Of a stretch of DNA of 54,990 nt, positions 18,133 through 28,122 are shown piece by piece. This stretch comes from Alphaproteobacteria bacterium (lineage in GTDB: Bacteria > Pseudomonadota > Alphaproteobacteria > SHWA01). Positions within the stretch are counted from its first letter, which is position 1; every line of letters starts with the position of its first letter. The notes beneath the pieces were generated by a model. The model worked only from the letters and a program-made list of their open reading frames with translations. It was not told the origin of the DNA and ran no database searches. The stretch covers positions 1 through 54,990 of the forward strand of contig SHWA01000005.1 in assembly GCA_009693995.1 (NCBI GenBank). Direction: 5' to 3'. Both the position numbers and the translations under genes were made by a program.

Positions 18133-20211
18133 TCAGGCCGCCAGGACCGCCAGCAGCAAAAGCGCGACGATGTTGATGATCTTGATCATCGGGTTGACTG
18201 CCGGCCCGGCGGTGTCCTTGTAAGGATCTCCCACCGTGTCACCGGTGACGGCAGCCTTGTGGGCGTCCGACCCCTTGCCGCCGTGGTGCCCTTCCTCGAT
18301 CAGCTTCTTGGCATTGTCCCAGGCGCCGCCGCCAGAGGTCATGGAGACCGCGACGAACAGCCCCGTGACGATGGTGCCGAGCAGCATCGCGCCGAGGGTG
18401 GAGAAGGCGGCCGACTGCCCGGCGATGGCGGTGATCACGAAGTAGACCACGATGGGCGCCAGCACCGGCAGCAGCGAGGGGACGATCATCTCGCGGATCG
18501 CCGCCCGGGTCAGCAGGTCGACCGCCTTGCCGTACTCCGGCTTCGCCGTGCCCTCCATGATGCCCTTGATCTCGCGGAACTGGCGGCGCACCTCGACCAC
18601 CACCGCCCCGGCCGCGCGCCCGACCGCCCGCATGCCGAGGGCACCGAACAGGTAGGGCAGCATGCCGCCGAGAAAGAGCCCGACCACGACAAAGGGACTC
18701 TGCAACTGGAACGAGACCTTCAGGTTCGGGAAGTAGTGGGTGAGGTCCTCGGTATAGGCGGCGAACAGCACCAGCGCGGCGAGGCCGGCCGAGCCGATGG
18801 CATAGCCCTTGGTCACCGCCTTGGTGGTGTTGCCGACGGCGTCCAGCGCATCGGTCGTCTTGCGCACCGCCTTGTCGAGCCCCGCCATCTCGGCGATGCC
18901 GCCGGCGTTGTCGGTGACCGGGCCATAGGCGTCGAGGGCGACCACCATGCCGGCCAGCGCCAGCATGGTGGTGGCGGCGATGGCGATGCCGAACAGGCCG
19001 GCGTTGAGGTAGGCGACCAGGATGCCGGCCGAGATGATGAGTGCCGGCAGCGCCGTCGCCTCCATGGAGACGGCGAGGCCCTGGATGATATTGGTGGCAT
19101 GGCCGGTGGTGGAGGATTGGGCCACGCTCTTGACCGGGCGGTAGGCGGTGGAGGTGTAGTACTCCGTCACCCAGACCATGAGCCCGGTGACCACCAAGCC
19201 GACCAGGCCCGAATAGAACAGGTGCCGCCCGGTGAAGGTGAGGTCGCCGACCTTGAGCACGGTCGCGCTGCCGATCACCCACTCGATCAGCGGCCAGAGC
19301 GCGACCGCCGAGAGCACGCCGGTCGCCATCAGCCCCTTGTAGAGGGCGCCCATGATGTTCTGGCTGGCGCCGAGGCGCACGAAGTAGGTGCCGATCACCG
19401 ACGTGATGATGCACGCGCCGCCGATCACCAGCGGCAGCACCATGAGGCGCGACTGCACGTCGCCGGTGAAGAAGATTGCCGCCAGCAGCATGGTCGCGAC
19501 CACGGTGACGGCGTAGGTCTCGAACAGATCGGCCGCCATGCCGGCGCAGTCGCCGACGTTGTCGCCGACATTGTCCGCGATCACCGCCGGGTTGCGCGGG
19601 TCGTCCTCGGGGATGCCGGCCTCGATCTTGCCCACCAGGTCGGCGCCGACGTCAGCTCCCTTGGTGAAGATGCCGCCGCCGAGGCGCGCGAAGATGGAAA
19701 TCAGGGAGGCGCCGAAGCCGAGCGCGACCAAGGCCTCAAGCACCTGGCGCTGCAGCAGGTCCATGCCCATCAGGACGCCATAATAGACCGCTACCCCGAG
19801 CAGGCCGAGGCCGACCACCAGCATGCCGGTGACCGCGCCGGCCTGGAAGGCGATCGCGAGCGCGGGCTGCAGCCCACCCCGCGCCGCCTCGGCGGTGCGC
19901 ACGTTGGCGCGGACCGAGATGTACATGCCGATATAGCCGGCGGCGCCCGACAACACGGCGCCGATCACGAAGCCGATACCGACATAGCGGCCGAGCAGGA
20001 ACGTCAGCAACAGGCAGATCGCCACGCCGACGACGCCGATGGTCAGGTACTGGCGGTTGAGATAGGCCCCCGCGCCTTCCTGGATCGCGCCGGCGATCTC
20101 CTGCATCCGCGCCGAGCCGGGGCTGGCCGCGAGCACCACGCGGCTGGTCACCAGACCGTAGACCAACGCGACCACACCGCACACGGTGGCAAACATCAGA
20201 CCGGCGGACAT
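18133..20211 (-). CDS. hppA: membrane-bound H+-translocating pyrophosphatase, predicted K+-independent
   Basis: [74 protein letters not shown] (Lys at the K+-dependence position). Confidence 0.95.
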   Translation of the reverse strand: MSAGLMFATVCGVVALVYGLVTSRVVLAASPGSARMQEIAGAIQEGAGAYLNRQYLTIGVVGVAICLLLTFLLGRYVGIGFVIGAVLSGAAGYIGMYISVRANVRTAEAARGGLQPALAIAFQAGAVTGMLVVGLGLLGVAVYYGVLMGMDLLQRQVLEALVALGFGASLISIFARLGGGIFTKGADVGADLVGKIEAGIPEDDPRNPAVIADNVGDNVGDCAGMAADLFETYAVTVVATMLLAAIFFTGDVQSRLMVLPLVIGGACIITSVIGTYFVRLGASQNIMGALYKGLMATGVLSAVALWPLIEWVIGSATVLKVGDLTFTGRHLFYSGLVGLVVTGLMVWVTEYYTSTAYRPVKSVAQSSTTGHATNIIQGLAVSMEATALPALIISAGILVAYLNAGLFGIAIAATTMLALAGMVVALDAYGPVTDNAGGIAEMAGLDKAVRKTTDALDAVGNTTKAVTKGYAIGSAGLAALVLFAAYTEDLTHYFPNLKVSFQLQSPFVVVGLFLGGMLPYLFGALGMRAVGRAAGAVVVEVRRQFREIKGIMEGTAKPEYGKAVDLLTRAAIREMIVPSLLPVLAPIVVYFVITAIAGQSAAFSTLGAMLLGTIVTGLFVAVSMTSGGGAWDNAKKLIEEGHHGGKGSDAHKAAVTGDTVGDPYKDTAGPAVNPMIKIINIVALLLLAVLAA

Positions 20212-20385
20212 GCTCACCCCGTCCTCCCTCGTCAGATTGAACCGATTCGGTGCGACCTCGTTGCGGACTGCGGGCGCAGCCGCCGCAGCGCGGGCGCCTG
20301 AGGCGCCGTACTGCAAAAGCGCGCGGAACATGCCAGAGAAGACGGGTCAAGGCAACCCGTGAGAGCGACCAAGAAGGCGGGTTCC

Positions 20386-20826
20386 CTAGCTCTGGCGCGG
20401 GTCGAACCAGTGCACGACCAGGACTTCGCTCACCAGGTCGCCCTTGAGGACCCGGTTCGCAATCATGCGGACCCGGCGCCGGAACGCCGCCAGATCCATC
20501 TGCGGCTGATCGCCGGTGGTGTTCAGGGCCTGATGCTGGAGATCGAGCAGGATGGCATCGCGCAGCCGGGTCTCGAAGGCGGTGGCGGCCTTCAGCTCCT
20601 CCTCGCCACGCAGCTCGAGGCTGATCTGGATCTGGCCGTACCGGCTGATGCGCCCCTCGCGCACGAGGGGCACCTTGAACGGCGCCATGGCCAGCAGCGG
20701 CGCCGGCTCGGAGAGCGCCACTGCCACCGGCTGCGCGACCGGCTTCTTCATGAAGAACAGGTAATACCCCGCCCCGCCGCCGCCGAGCAGCAGGAGGACG
20801 AGGCAAATCACGATCAGCTTCTTCAT
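20386..20826 (-). CDS. FliL-like membrane protein
   Basis: MKKLIVICLVLLLLGGGGAGYYLFFMKKPV; FKVPLVREGRISRYGQIQISLELRG; no other flagellar genes in the window. Confidence 0.5.
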   Translation of the reverse strand: MKKLIVICLVLLLLGGGGAGYYLFFMKKPVAQPVAVALSEPAPLLAMAPFKVPLVREGRISRYGQIQISLELRGEEELKAATAFETRLRDAILLDLQHQALNTTGDQPQMDLAAFRRRVRMIANRVLKGDLVSEVLVVHWFDPRQS

Positions 20827-20867
20827 GGGGCGGGGGCTCTCCCGCCGGACAGCCTAGGCCGCCACCC

Positions 20868-21383
20868 TTAAGGATTGGCCAACGGCGTGCGCCGGCCGCC
20901 GCGCAAAGCGGCAATCAGCGGCGCCTGATCCGCGGTTGCCGGCTGGTAGTAGGCGCGGTAGCTGGCACCCGCCTTGCGCCACTCCGCCACCAGATCGGGC
21001 AGCGCCGCTGCGAAGGCGTCGAACCCGCAGCGCCCCATGTGCAGCAATTGATCAGCCAGCACCTCGCCGGTCGCCCGCAGCTCGCCCTGAAACCCGAGGC
21101 GCTGGCGCAAGACGCGCGCCTGGGTGAAGGCGCGGCCGTCGCCAAAGCGGGGGAATTCGAGCGCAATCAAGTCGATCCGGTGCAGATCAGGGGCCAGAAC
21201 CTCGACCGCATCGGTGTTCCGGCAGCGCACCCCGAGCTTGCCGCCCCGGGCCAGGAGCGCCTCGCGTTCCGCCAGGAAGCGCGCCAGCGGCACGACCACG
21301 TCGCCCTGGGCCGGCACCGGCTCCGCGTCGGCCAGGGCGCGCCACCCGTCGGCAACCTCGACACCGCCCTTAAGCAGCGGCAT
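20868..21383 (-). CDS. DUF934 domain-containing protein (sulfite reductase-associated)
   Basis: RIDLIALEFPRFGDGRAFTQARVLRQRLGFQGELRATGEVLADQLLHMGRCGFDAF. Confidence 0.88.
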   Translation of the reverse strand: MPLLKGGVEVADGWRALADAEPVPAQGDVVVPLARFLAEREALLARGGKLGVRCRNTDAVEVLAPDLHRIDLIALEFPRFGDGRAFTQARVLRQRLGFQGELRATGEVLADQLLHMGRCGFDAFAAALPDLVAEWRKAGASYRAYYQPATADQAPLIAALRGGRRTPLANP

Positions 21384-23025
21384 CGAGGCGCTCGCGAAAG
21401 GGTGCCACGCCGACGCGGCGGACAGTATCCAGGAAGCGCTCGCCGGGGCGGCGGAACGCCAGGTAGCCAGCGATGATGGTTTCCACCGCAGCGACGATGC
21501 GGGCCGCCGGTATCGCCGGACCGACCAGCTCGCCGATGCTCGCCCCCTCGCCCGGCTCGCCTCCGAGCGTCACCTGGTAGAATTCGGCACCGGCCTTCTC
21601 GACCCCCAGGATGCCGATGTGCCCGACATGGTGGTGGGCGCAGGCGTTGATGCAGCCGGAGATCTTGATCCGGAGTTCGCCGATGTCCTGCTGCCGGGCG
21701 AGATCGGCGAAGCGGGTTGAGATTGCTTGCGCCACGGGAATCGAGCGCGCATTGGCGAGTGTGCAGTAGTCGAGCCCCGGGCAAGCGATGATGTCGCTCA
21801 CCAGCCCGAGATTGGGGACCGCGAGGCCGAGCCCATCGAGGGCCCGCCAGAGGGCCGGCAGGTCCCCCTCGCGCACGTGAGGCAGGACCAGGTTCTGCTC
21901 GTGGGTCACGCGCACGTCGTCGTGCCCATAAGTTTCGGCGAGGTCGGCCAGCGCCTCCATCTGCGCGGCGCTGGCGTCCCCCGGCGGGGCGCCGATGGGC
22001 TTGAGCGGCAGGTTGACGATGCGGTGCCCGGGCACGCGGTGGGCGACGGTGTTCGCATCCAGCCAGCGGCGGAACGCCGGGTCGATCAGAGGCAAATCCT
22101 CGACTGCCCGCACGGGCGCCGGATCCGGAGTCAGCGCAGGGCCGGCGAACCGGCCGGCGATCTCGGCCACCAAGTCGGGATCGAGCCGCAGGTCGCCCCC
22201 CCGCAGCCCCTCCCATTCGGCTTCCACCTGCCGGCGCATCTCGTCGCTGCCGAGGTCATTCACCAGGATCTTGATGCGCGCCTTGTAGGGGTTGTCGCGC
22301 CGGCCATGGCGGTTGTAGACGCGCATGATCGCCTCGAGATAGGCGAGCAGCTCTGCTTTCGGCAGGAAGGGGCGGATCACCTTGCCGATCACCGGCGTGC
22401 GGCCGAGGCCGCCACCGACCAGCACTTCGAATCCGACTTCGCCGTCGGCGTTCCGCAAGAGGCGGAGCCCGATGTCGTGGAACCGCACTGCTGCGCGGTC
22501 GCGGGCCGCCCCGGTGACTGCGATCTTGAACTTGCGCGGCAGGAAACTGAACTCGGGGTGCACGGTCGACCATTGACGGATGATCTCGCACCAGATGCGC
22601 GGGTCCTCGATCTCGTCCCTAGCGGCACCCGCCCACTGATCGGCGGTGACATTGCGGATGCAGTCGCCGCTGGTCTGGATCGCATGCAGGTCGGCCGCGG
22701 CCAGGTCGGCCATGATGTCGGGAGCGTCGGCCAGGCGGATCCAATTGAACTGGATGTTCTGACGGGTGGTGAAGTGGCCGTAGCCACGGTCGTAGCGCCG
22801 CGCGATGGCGGCCAGCGCCCGGAGCTGGCGCCCGTTCAGCGTGCCATAGGGAACCGCCACCCGCAGCATGTAGGCGTGGAGCTGCAGATAGAGCCCATTC
22901 TGCAGGCGGAGGGGGCGGAACTGCTCTTCGCTGAGCACACCCGTGAGCCGCCGCGCCACCTGGTCGCGGAACAGCGCGACGCGGTCGGCGAGGAAGGCGC
23001 GGTCGTGTTGGTCGTACTGGTACAT
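21370..23025 (-). CDS. cysI: nitrite/sulfite reductase (siroheme hemoprotein)
   Basis: GHFTTRQNIQFNW, NVTADQWAG, PGLDYCTLANARSI, KISGCINACAHHHVGHIGILG. Confidence 0.92.
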   Translation of the reverse strand: MYQYDQHDRAFLADRVALFRDQVARRLTGVLSEEQFRPLRLQNGLYLQLHAYMLRVAVPYGTLNGRQLRALAAIARRYDRGYGHFTTRQNIQFNWIRLADAPDIMADLAAADLHAIQTSGDCIRNVTADQWAGAARDEIEDPRIWCEIIRQWSTVHPEFSFLPRKFKIAVTGAARDRAAVRFHDIGLRLLRNADGEVGFEVLVGGGLGRTPVIGKVIRPFLPKAELLAYLEAIMRVYNRHGRRDNPYKARIKILVNDLGSDEMRRQVEAEWEGLRGGDLRLDPDLVAEIAGRFAGPALTPDPAPVRAVEDLPLIDPAFRRWLDANTVAHRVPGHRIVNLPLKPIGAPPGDASAAQMEALADLAETYGHDDVRVTHEQNLVLPHVREGDLPALWRALDGLGLAVPNLGLVSDIIACPGLDYCTLANARSIPVAQAISTRFADLARQQDIGELRIKISGCINACAHHHVGHIGILGVEKAGAEFYQVTLGGEPGEGASIGELVGPAIPAARIVAAVETIIAGYLAFRRPGERFLDTVRRVGVAPFRERLDAAA

Positions 23026-23034
23026 GGCATCACC

Positions 23035-23349
23035 TCATTCGGGGTAACGCGTGGCATCGGCGGCGATGGCGGCGACTGTCGGGCCGTGCGCGCGAATCCG
23101 CTCACGCAGCGCCAGCGGGCGCACCTCGCCGGCAGCGAGCGCCACCAGATAGGGATCGACCACCTCCTGCCGGGCGACGCTCGCCGCCGCTATGGCCAAA
23201 AGCCGTTCGGCGCTGGCCGCCTCGGTTGCCACCGCCGCGCGGCCGATGTCCGCGACCCAGCCGCCGGCGGCGGCGAGGAAGACCGCCTGGCCATCGGCCA
23301 GCCGATTGGCGGTGACCACGTTGATGCTGCCGGTCCGGGTCTTGGCCAT
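23035..23349 (-). CDS. DUF2849 domain-containing protein
   Basis: VVTANRLADGQAVFLAAAGGWV...VDPYLVAL; position between cysG and cysI. Confidence 0.8.
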   Translation of the reverse strand: MAKTRTGSINVVTANRLADGQAVFLAAAGGWVADIGRAAVATEAASAERLLAIAAASVARQEVVDPYLVALAAGEVRPLALRERIRAHGPTVAAIAADATRYPE

Positions 23350-24689
23350 CAGGAGGCCTGCGCCAGATCGGCGACGGCGGCGTGGCCGGCGGCGAGGCGC
23401 ACCACCTCGCCGACGAACAGGAGCGCGGGCTCCCCGCTCCGGTGCAAGGCCGCCAGCGCCGGCAGGGTCGCGAGCGAGCCGTAGGAGACGCGCTGGTCCG
23501 GCAGGGTGCCACGGGCGACGATGGCGACCGGCGTGGCGCGGTCCAGGCCGGCCGCGAGCAGCCGGCCCTGCAACTCGGCCGCGGTCGCGAGGCCCATGTA
23601 GATCGCGAGCGTCTGCCCGCGCCCGGCGAGCGCGCGCCAATCCGGCGCGTCGCTCCCCGCCGCCATCTGCCCGGTCACGAAAGTAACATTGGAGGCGATG
23701 CCGCGCTGGGTGAGCGGCATGCCGATGGCCGCGGCGCAGCCGAGGGCGGCGGTGATGCCCGGGACCACGGTGACCGCAATCCCGGCTTCCCGCAGGGCCG
23801 CGACCTCCTCGCCGGCGCGACCGAACACATTGGGATCACCGCCCTTGAGGCGAACCACCTGCCGCCCGGTGCGGGCGTGGCCGACCATCAGGGCGTGGCA
23901 GTTCTCCGGCGTCATTACCTGCCAGCCGCGGCGCCGGCCGACCGGAACCAGCAGCGCATCGCGCCGCGCCAGCGCGAGGATCTCAGCGCCGACCAGTTCG
24001 TCGTGCAGCACCACATCCGCGGTCTGCAAGGCATGCAGGGCCTTCAGGGTCAGGAGATCGGGATCCCCCGGCCCGGCGCCGACGATCTGCACCGCGCCGG
24101 TGGCCGGCGCACCCGTGGCCGACCCTTCCAGCGCGGCGGCGAAGGCTAGCTCCGCCGCGGCGTCCTCGCCGGCCGCGACCAGGCTTGCGACCGGGCCAGC
24201 GAGCGCCCGTTCCCAGAAGCGGCGGCGCGCCAGAGTGTCGCGGATCCGTTCACCCACGCGCTGGCGCCAGCGGCGTGCCAGGTCGGCAAGGGCGCCGAGG
24301 CGCGCCGGCAGCACCTGCTCGATCCGCTCGCGGAGTGCGCGCGCCAGCACCGGCGCGGCACCGCCGGTCGAGATGCCGATCACCACGTCCCCCCGCGCGA
24401 CGATCGCGGGCACCAGAAAATCGGAGAGCTCGGGGGCATCGACCACGTTGACCGGCACCCCGCGCGCACGGAGAGTCGCCGCATGGGCAGCGTCAACGGC
24501 GCCGGCGCCGGTGGCGATGAAGGCGAGCACCGGCGGGGGTAGCGCCTGGTCCTCATCCGGCCCGGCGACGTGGCGAACCACGGCACCGGCGGCGGTGGCG
24601 AGCCGAGCCTTGGCAGCGGCCGCCGGGGTGGCGCCGACCACCAGCACGGGCCGGCCTGAGACGGCGAAGAACCCGGGAAAATGGCGCAT
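23349..24689 (-). CDS. cysG: siroheme synthase (CysG; SUMT + precorrin-2 dehydrogenase/ferrochelatase)
   Basis: N-terminal VSGRPVLVVGATPAAAAKARLA; C-terminal VQIVGAGPGDPDLLTLKALHALQTADVVLHDELV, RLKGGDPNVFGRAGEE, GITAALGCAAAIGMPLTQRG. Confidence 0.95.
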   Translation of the reverse strand: MRHFPGFFAVSGRPVLVVGATPAAAAKARLATAAGAVVRHVAGPDEDQALPPPVLAFIATGAGAVDAAHAATLRARGVPVNVVDAPELSDFLVPAIVARGDVVIGISTGGAAPVLARALRERIEQVLPARLGALADLARRWRQRVGERIRDTLARRRFWERALAGPVASLVAAGEDAAAELAFAAALEGSATGAPATGAVQIVGAGPGDPDLLTLKALHALQTADVVLHDELVGAEILALARRDALLVPVGRRRGWQVMTPENCHALMVGHARTGRQVVRLKGGDPNVFGRAGEEVAALREAGIAVTVVPGITAALGCAAAIGMPLTQRGIASNVTFVTGQMAAGSDAPDWRALAGRGQTLAIYMGLATAAELQGRLLAAGLDRATPVAIVARGTLPDQRVSYGSLATLPALAALHRSGEPALLFVGEVVRLAAGHAAVADLAQAS

Positions 24690-24747
24690 GTCTGGTCTCC
24701 TGCCGCCGCCCCCTTGGTGGAGTGGGACGGCCTGGCTAGGAGATAAC

Positions 24748-24830
24748 TATTCTCTTTCCTGGCGAGCAATGCCTGGTAGAGAATAAAAATATTCTTCCAT
24801 AATACACTCGCGTAGGGCAGATTTTATTCT
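24748..24830. promoter_or_regulatory. candidate operator: repeated TATTCT elements with a central palindrome AGAATA-AAAA-TATTCT
   Basis: TATTCT at 24748-24753, 24790-24795 and 24825-24830; inverted copy AGAATA at 24780-24785; sits between divergent cysG and Lrp-family genes. Confidence 0.5.
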
Positions 24831-24851
24831 CCGCTGGCAAGGCCGCCCGAC

Positions 24852-25331
24852 ATGGACGTCATCGACCGCAAGATCCTCGACCTGGTGCAAATCGACGCCT
24901 CGCTCTCGATCGCGGCCATCGCCGCGAGAGTGGGCCTCTCCGCCACGCCCTGCTGGAAGCGCCTGCAACGCCTCGCGCGCGCCGGCGTCATCCGCCGCCG
25001 CGTGGTGCTGTTGGCGCCGGAGTTGCTCGGCCTCGGCCTGGTGGTGTTCGTCTCGATCGAGGCGCCGGACCACTCCCCCGCCTGGCTCGACCGGTTCGCC
25101 GAGCGGGTGGCGACCATGCGCGAGGTACTGGAGGTGCACCGCATGGCCGGAGATGTGGACTACCTGCTCAAGGTGATCGTCCCCGACATGGCCGCCTACG
25201 ACGCCTTCTACAAGCGGCTGATCGCGGCGGTGTCGCTCAAGAACGTCAGTTCCCGCTTCGTCATGGAACGGATCAAGGAAACCACCGCGCTGCCGCTTCA
25301 GGCCGATTCTGTTACAAAATATCAAAAATAG
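24852..25331 (+). CDS. Lrp/AsnC family transcriptional regulator
   Basis: MDVIDRKILDLVQIDASLSIAAIAARVGLSATPCWKRLQRLARAGVIRRRVVLL...DVDYLLKVIVPDMAAYDAFYKRLI. Confidence 0.95.
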   Translation: MDVIDRKILDLVQIDASLSIAAIAARVGLSATPCWKRLQRLARAGVIRRRVVLLAPELLGLGLVVFVSIEAPDHSPAWLDRFAERVATMREVLEVHRMAGDVDYLLKVIVPDMAAYDAFYKRLIAAVSLKNVSSRFVMERIKETTALPLQADSVTKYQK

Positions 25332-25406
25332 CGGTGTACACAGCCGTTGCAATCGACCGCTATTGGCGCCTCAATGGCGCCATAAGAACATCAGGAGGAA
25401 ACACCC

Positions 25407-25985
25407 ATGGCAGCGACCATCTCGATCCATTCTTCCGTCGATACGGGGCTGAAACCCGCAGCGGCCGGATTCAAGGGCGCCACCCTCGCGTGCAAGTGCA
25501 AGCAGAACCCCGTCGAGGTCAGCATCAAGGGCCAGTGCGCGCACAATCACGTCTGCGGCTGCACCAAATGCTGGAAGCCCGCGGGCGCGCTGTTCTCGCA
25601 GGTGGCGGTGGTCGCGAAGGACAACCTCAAGGTCACGGCGAACGGCGACAAGCTGCAGATCGTCGACCCGGCGGCGACCATCCAGCGCTATGCCTGCAAG
25701 GGCTGCGGCGTGCACATGTACGGCCGGATCGAGAACAAGAAGCACCCGTTCCACGGTCTCGACTTCATTCATACCGAGCTTTCGCGCGAGCCCGGCTTCG
25801 CCCCGCCGGAGTTCGCGGCGTTCGTCTCCTCGATCATCGAGTCGGGCTGCGATCCGGCGCAGATGGGCGGGGTTCGGTCGCGGCTCAAGGAACTGAAGCT
25901 CGAGCCCTATGACGCGCTCTCGCCACCACTGATGGATGCCATCGCGACCCATGTCGCCAAGGCGTCGGGCAAGCTCAAGAGCTGA
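25407..25985 (+). CDS. gfa: S-(hydroxymethyl)glutathione synthase (glutathione-dependent formaldehyde-activating enzyme)
   Basis: [43 protein letters not shown]...[31 protein letters not shown]. Confidence 0.94.
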   Translation: MAATISIHSSVDTGLKPAAAGFKGATLACKCKQNPVEVSIKGQCAHNHVCGCTKCWKPAGALFSQVAVVAKDNLKVTANGDKLQIVDPAATIQRYACKGCGVHMYGRIENKKHPFHGLDFIHTELSREPGFAPPEFAAFVSSIIESGCDPAQMGGVRSRLKELKLEPYDALSPPLMDAIATHVAKASGKLKS

Positions 25986-25992
25986 CGATGGG

Positions 25993-26025
25993 GCCGCCCC
26001 GGATCCATCGTCGGTCCGGGGCGGC
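25993..26025. terminator. GC-rich hairpin between convergent genes (possible bidirectional terminator)
   Basis: Perfect 11 bp inverted repeat GCCGCCCCGGA / TCCGGGGCGGC, 11 nt loop; no U tract. Confidence 0.45.
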
Positions 26026-26034
26026 ACTGGCCCT

Positions 26035-26442
26035 TCAGTACGAGATGCAGGCGGCGTTGACCACGCCCACCGCGAGCGAGGTGACGGCGAGCGTGGTGCC
26101 GGCCGCAATATCGCCCCGCTCGATGCGGGCCGAGACTTCGCGCAGCGCCAGGTTCACCGCCAGGAAGACCGCAATCTGAACCGCGAGCGCGATCGCGCCC
26201 CAGACCGCCATGTCGAGCAGCGACACGCTGTGCACGATCGCGCTCGCCAGCGGCAGCGCGAAGCCGAGCACGGCGCCGCCCAGGCTGATGGCCGCGGCCA
26301 CGTTGCCGGCGCGAATCAGCGCCGCCTCGTGGTGCGTGGTCACCGCCATGTAGAGAACCAGAAACAGGACCAGCGCCAGCAGGGCCGCGCCGAAATAGAG
26401 CAAAAAATTGCCGACGGTCACGAGCGACATGACGATGGCCAT
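26035..26442 (-). CDS. DUF350 domain membrane protein (YjfL-like)
   Basis: MAIVMSLVTVGNFLLYFGAALLALVLFLVLYMAVTTHHEAALIRAGNVAAAISLGGAVLGFALPLASAI. Confidence 0.85.
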   Translation of the reverse strand: MAIVMSLVTVGNFLLYFGAALLALVLFLVLYMAVTTHHEAALIRAGNVAAAISLGGAVLGFALPLASAIVHSVSLLDMAVWGAIALAVQIAVFLAVNLALREVSARIERGDIAAGTTLAVTSLAVGVVNAACISY

Positions 26443-26452
26443 GGCGGCCTCC

Positions 26453-27583
26453 TCAATCGAAGAAGTGGGGCACGAAGCGGCTGCTGTCGCGGGTGATGGC
26501 GGTGGAGTCCTCGCGGATGCCGATGCCGGCCGGCTCACTCGCCACGACCCAGGACCCGATCACGGGATAGTTGCCGCCCAAGTCCGGCAGCGGCGCGTAT
26601 CCCTGGTAGACGAAGCCCTCGGCGCCGTAGGCGCCGCCGGTCTCGGCCACGACCCGTTCCCCCTCCAGCACCTGGATGTTGGCGCCCTCGCGGCTGTAGA
26701 TCGGCTTGCGCACCACGCGCCCCTCGATCACCCCCGGCTCCAGGGCGGCGGGCAGCAGGTTGGGGTGGCCCGGCGCCATCTCCCAGAGGAACGCGAGGGC
26801 CGCCTTGTTGGACAGCACCATCTTCCAGGCCGGTTCGATCACCTTGGCGACGCCGGTCAGGAGATGCTGCCCGAACGCCTCGCCGACCAGCCACTCCCAC
26901 GGATAGAGCTTGAACAGCACGCCGATGCGGCGGTGGTCGAGGTCGAGAAACTCGCGCCCGTCCCAGCCGATGTCCTCGATGGCGATGCGCACGGTCTGGA
27001 ACCCGGCCTGGACCGCGGTATCGCGCAGGTACTCAACCGTGCCCTGGTCTTCGGCATGGTCCTTCACGGCCGCGAAATAGATGGTCCGCCGCCCGATCCC
27101 CAGGTTCTTCCACGCTTCGATCAGGCGCTCGTGCAGGGAGTTGAACTGGTCGTGCTCGGGCCGGACCGCCTGCAGCCAGTCCCACTGCACCACCGCCGCC
27201 TCGAACAGGGCCGTCGGCGTGTCGGCGTTGTATTCCAGCAACCGGGGCTGCCCGGCCCCGTCATAAGCCAGGTCGAAGCGGCCATAGAGGTTCCGCTCCT
27301 TCGCCTTCCAGCTACCCTCGATCGCCGCCCAGGCAGCGGGCGCGATGCCGAGGCGCCGATAGGAGGCCTCGCCGGCCTTGACCACGCGATCAACCAGTTC
27401 GAGCGCCATCTGCTCGAGCTCGGCAGTCGCCGCCTCGAGCGCGTCGATTTCGGCCGCGCTGAACTGGTAGCACGCGGTCTCGTCCCAGTAGGGTGCGCCG
27501 TCGATGGTGTGGAAGGCAAAGCCCAGGTCGCGTTCGACGTGGGCGCGCCACTCCGCGCGCGGCTCGACCGTCAGCCGCTGCAC
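26453..27583 (-). CDS. glutathionylspermidine synthase family ATP-grasp ligase (YgiC/YjfC-like)
   Basis: YWDETACYQFS, RFDLAYDGAGQPRLLEYNADTPTALFEAAVVQW, IGVLFKLYPWEWL, KPIYSREGANIQVL; GTG start at 27583. Confidence 0.9.
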   Translation of the reverse strand: MQRLTVEPRAEWRAHVERDLGFAFHTIDGAPYWDETACYQFSAAEIDALEAATAELEQMALELVDRVVKAGEASYRRLGIAPAAWAAIEGSWKAKERNLYGRFDLAYDGAGQPRLLEYNADTPTALFEAAVVQWDWLQAVRPEHDQFNSLHERLIEAWKNLGIGRRTIYFAAVKDHAEDQGTVEYLRDTAVQAGFQTVRIAIEDIGWDGREFLDLDHRRIGVLFKLYPWEWLVGEAFGQHLLTGVAKVIEPAWKMVLSNKAALAFLWEMAPGHPNLLPAALEPGVIEGRVVRKPIYSREGANIQVLEGERVVAETGGAYGAEGFVYQGYAPLPDLGGNYPVIGSWVVASEPAGIGIREDSTAITRDSSRFVPHFFD

Positions 27584-27588
27584 GTTTC

Positions 27589-28122
27589 CTAGCTGCCGGC
27601 CGTGCTGCGGAAAGCCGTGGCGGTGGTGCCGAAGCCGCCGCGCGCCACCTGGGTGACCTGGGCCGCGGGACGGAAGCCAGAGGCGCCCTGGACGCCGCTG
27701 CCGGCGAAATTGCCGACGTTGAACGCCTTGCCTCCGCGTGGCATCACGGCCGAATTGTCGGGGCCGCGGTAGACTGGCTGGTTGAAGCGGTTCCCACCCA
27801 GGGCATTGCCGATCATGTAGCCCATCAGCAATGGCATGAACATGCTGCTGCCGCCATCGGCGGCCGCGCGGGTCTCGCAACTGCCGGCGCCGAACTCGGC
27901 CTCGCATTCCTGCTTACGGGTGAAGCGCGGCGCCTCGGCGGCGTAGACCTTGTCGGCCTCGACCTTGGCCTCGCCGCATGCGGCGTCGCCATGGATCGCC
28001 GTGCACTCCTTCAGGTCGGCGAAGAAGCGGGCATCGGTCGGCACGCCATCGTCGCCGCAGGCGGCCAGCACCATGCTCGCGCTGCCCAGGAGGACAAGGC
28101 GAACCGAACTGGACTTCTTCAT
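27589..28122 (-). CDS. DUF1190 (YgiB/YjfM-like) lipoprotein
   Basis: LVLLGSASMVLAACGDDG lipobox; ECEAEFGAGSCE, SMFMPLLMGYMIGNALGG; upstream of ygiC-like gene. Confidence 0.8.
   Translation of the reverse strand: MKKSSSVRLVLLGSASMVLAACGDDGVPTDARFFADLKECTAIHGDAACGEAKVEADKVYAAEAPRFTRKQECEAEFGAGSCETRAAADGGSSMFMPLLMGYMIGNALGGNRFNQPVYRGPDNSAVMPRGGKAFNVGNFAGSGVQGASGFRPAAQVTQVARGGFGTTATAFRSTAGS

Noticed and set aside
18259-20301. 680 aa plus-strand ORF opposite hppA
   Set aside because: Antisense shadow of a high-GC gene; His/Arg/Gly/Ala-rich composition without motifs
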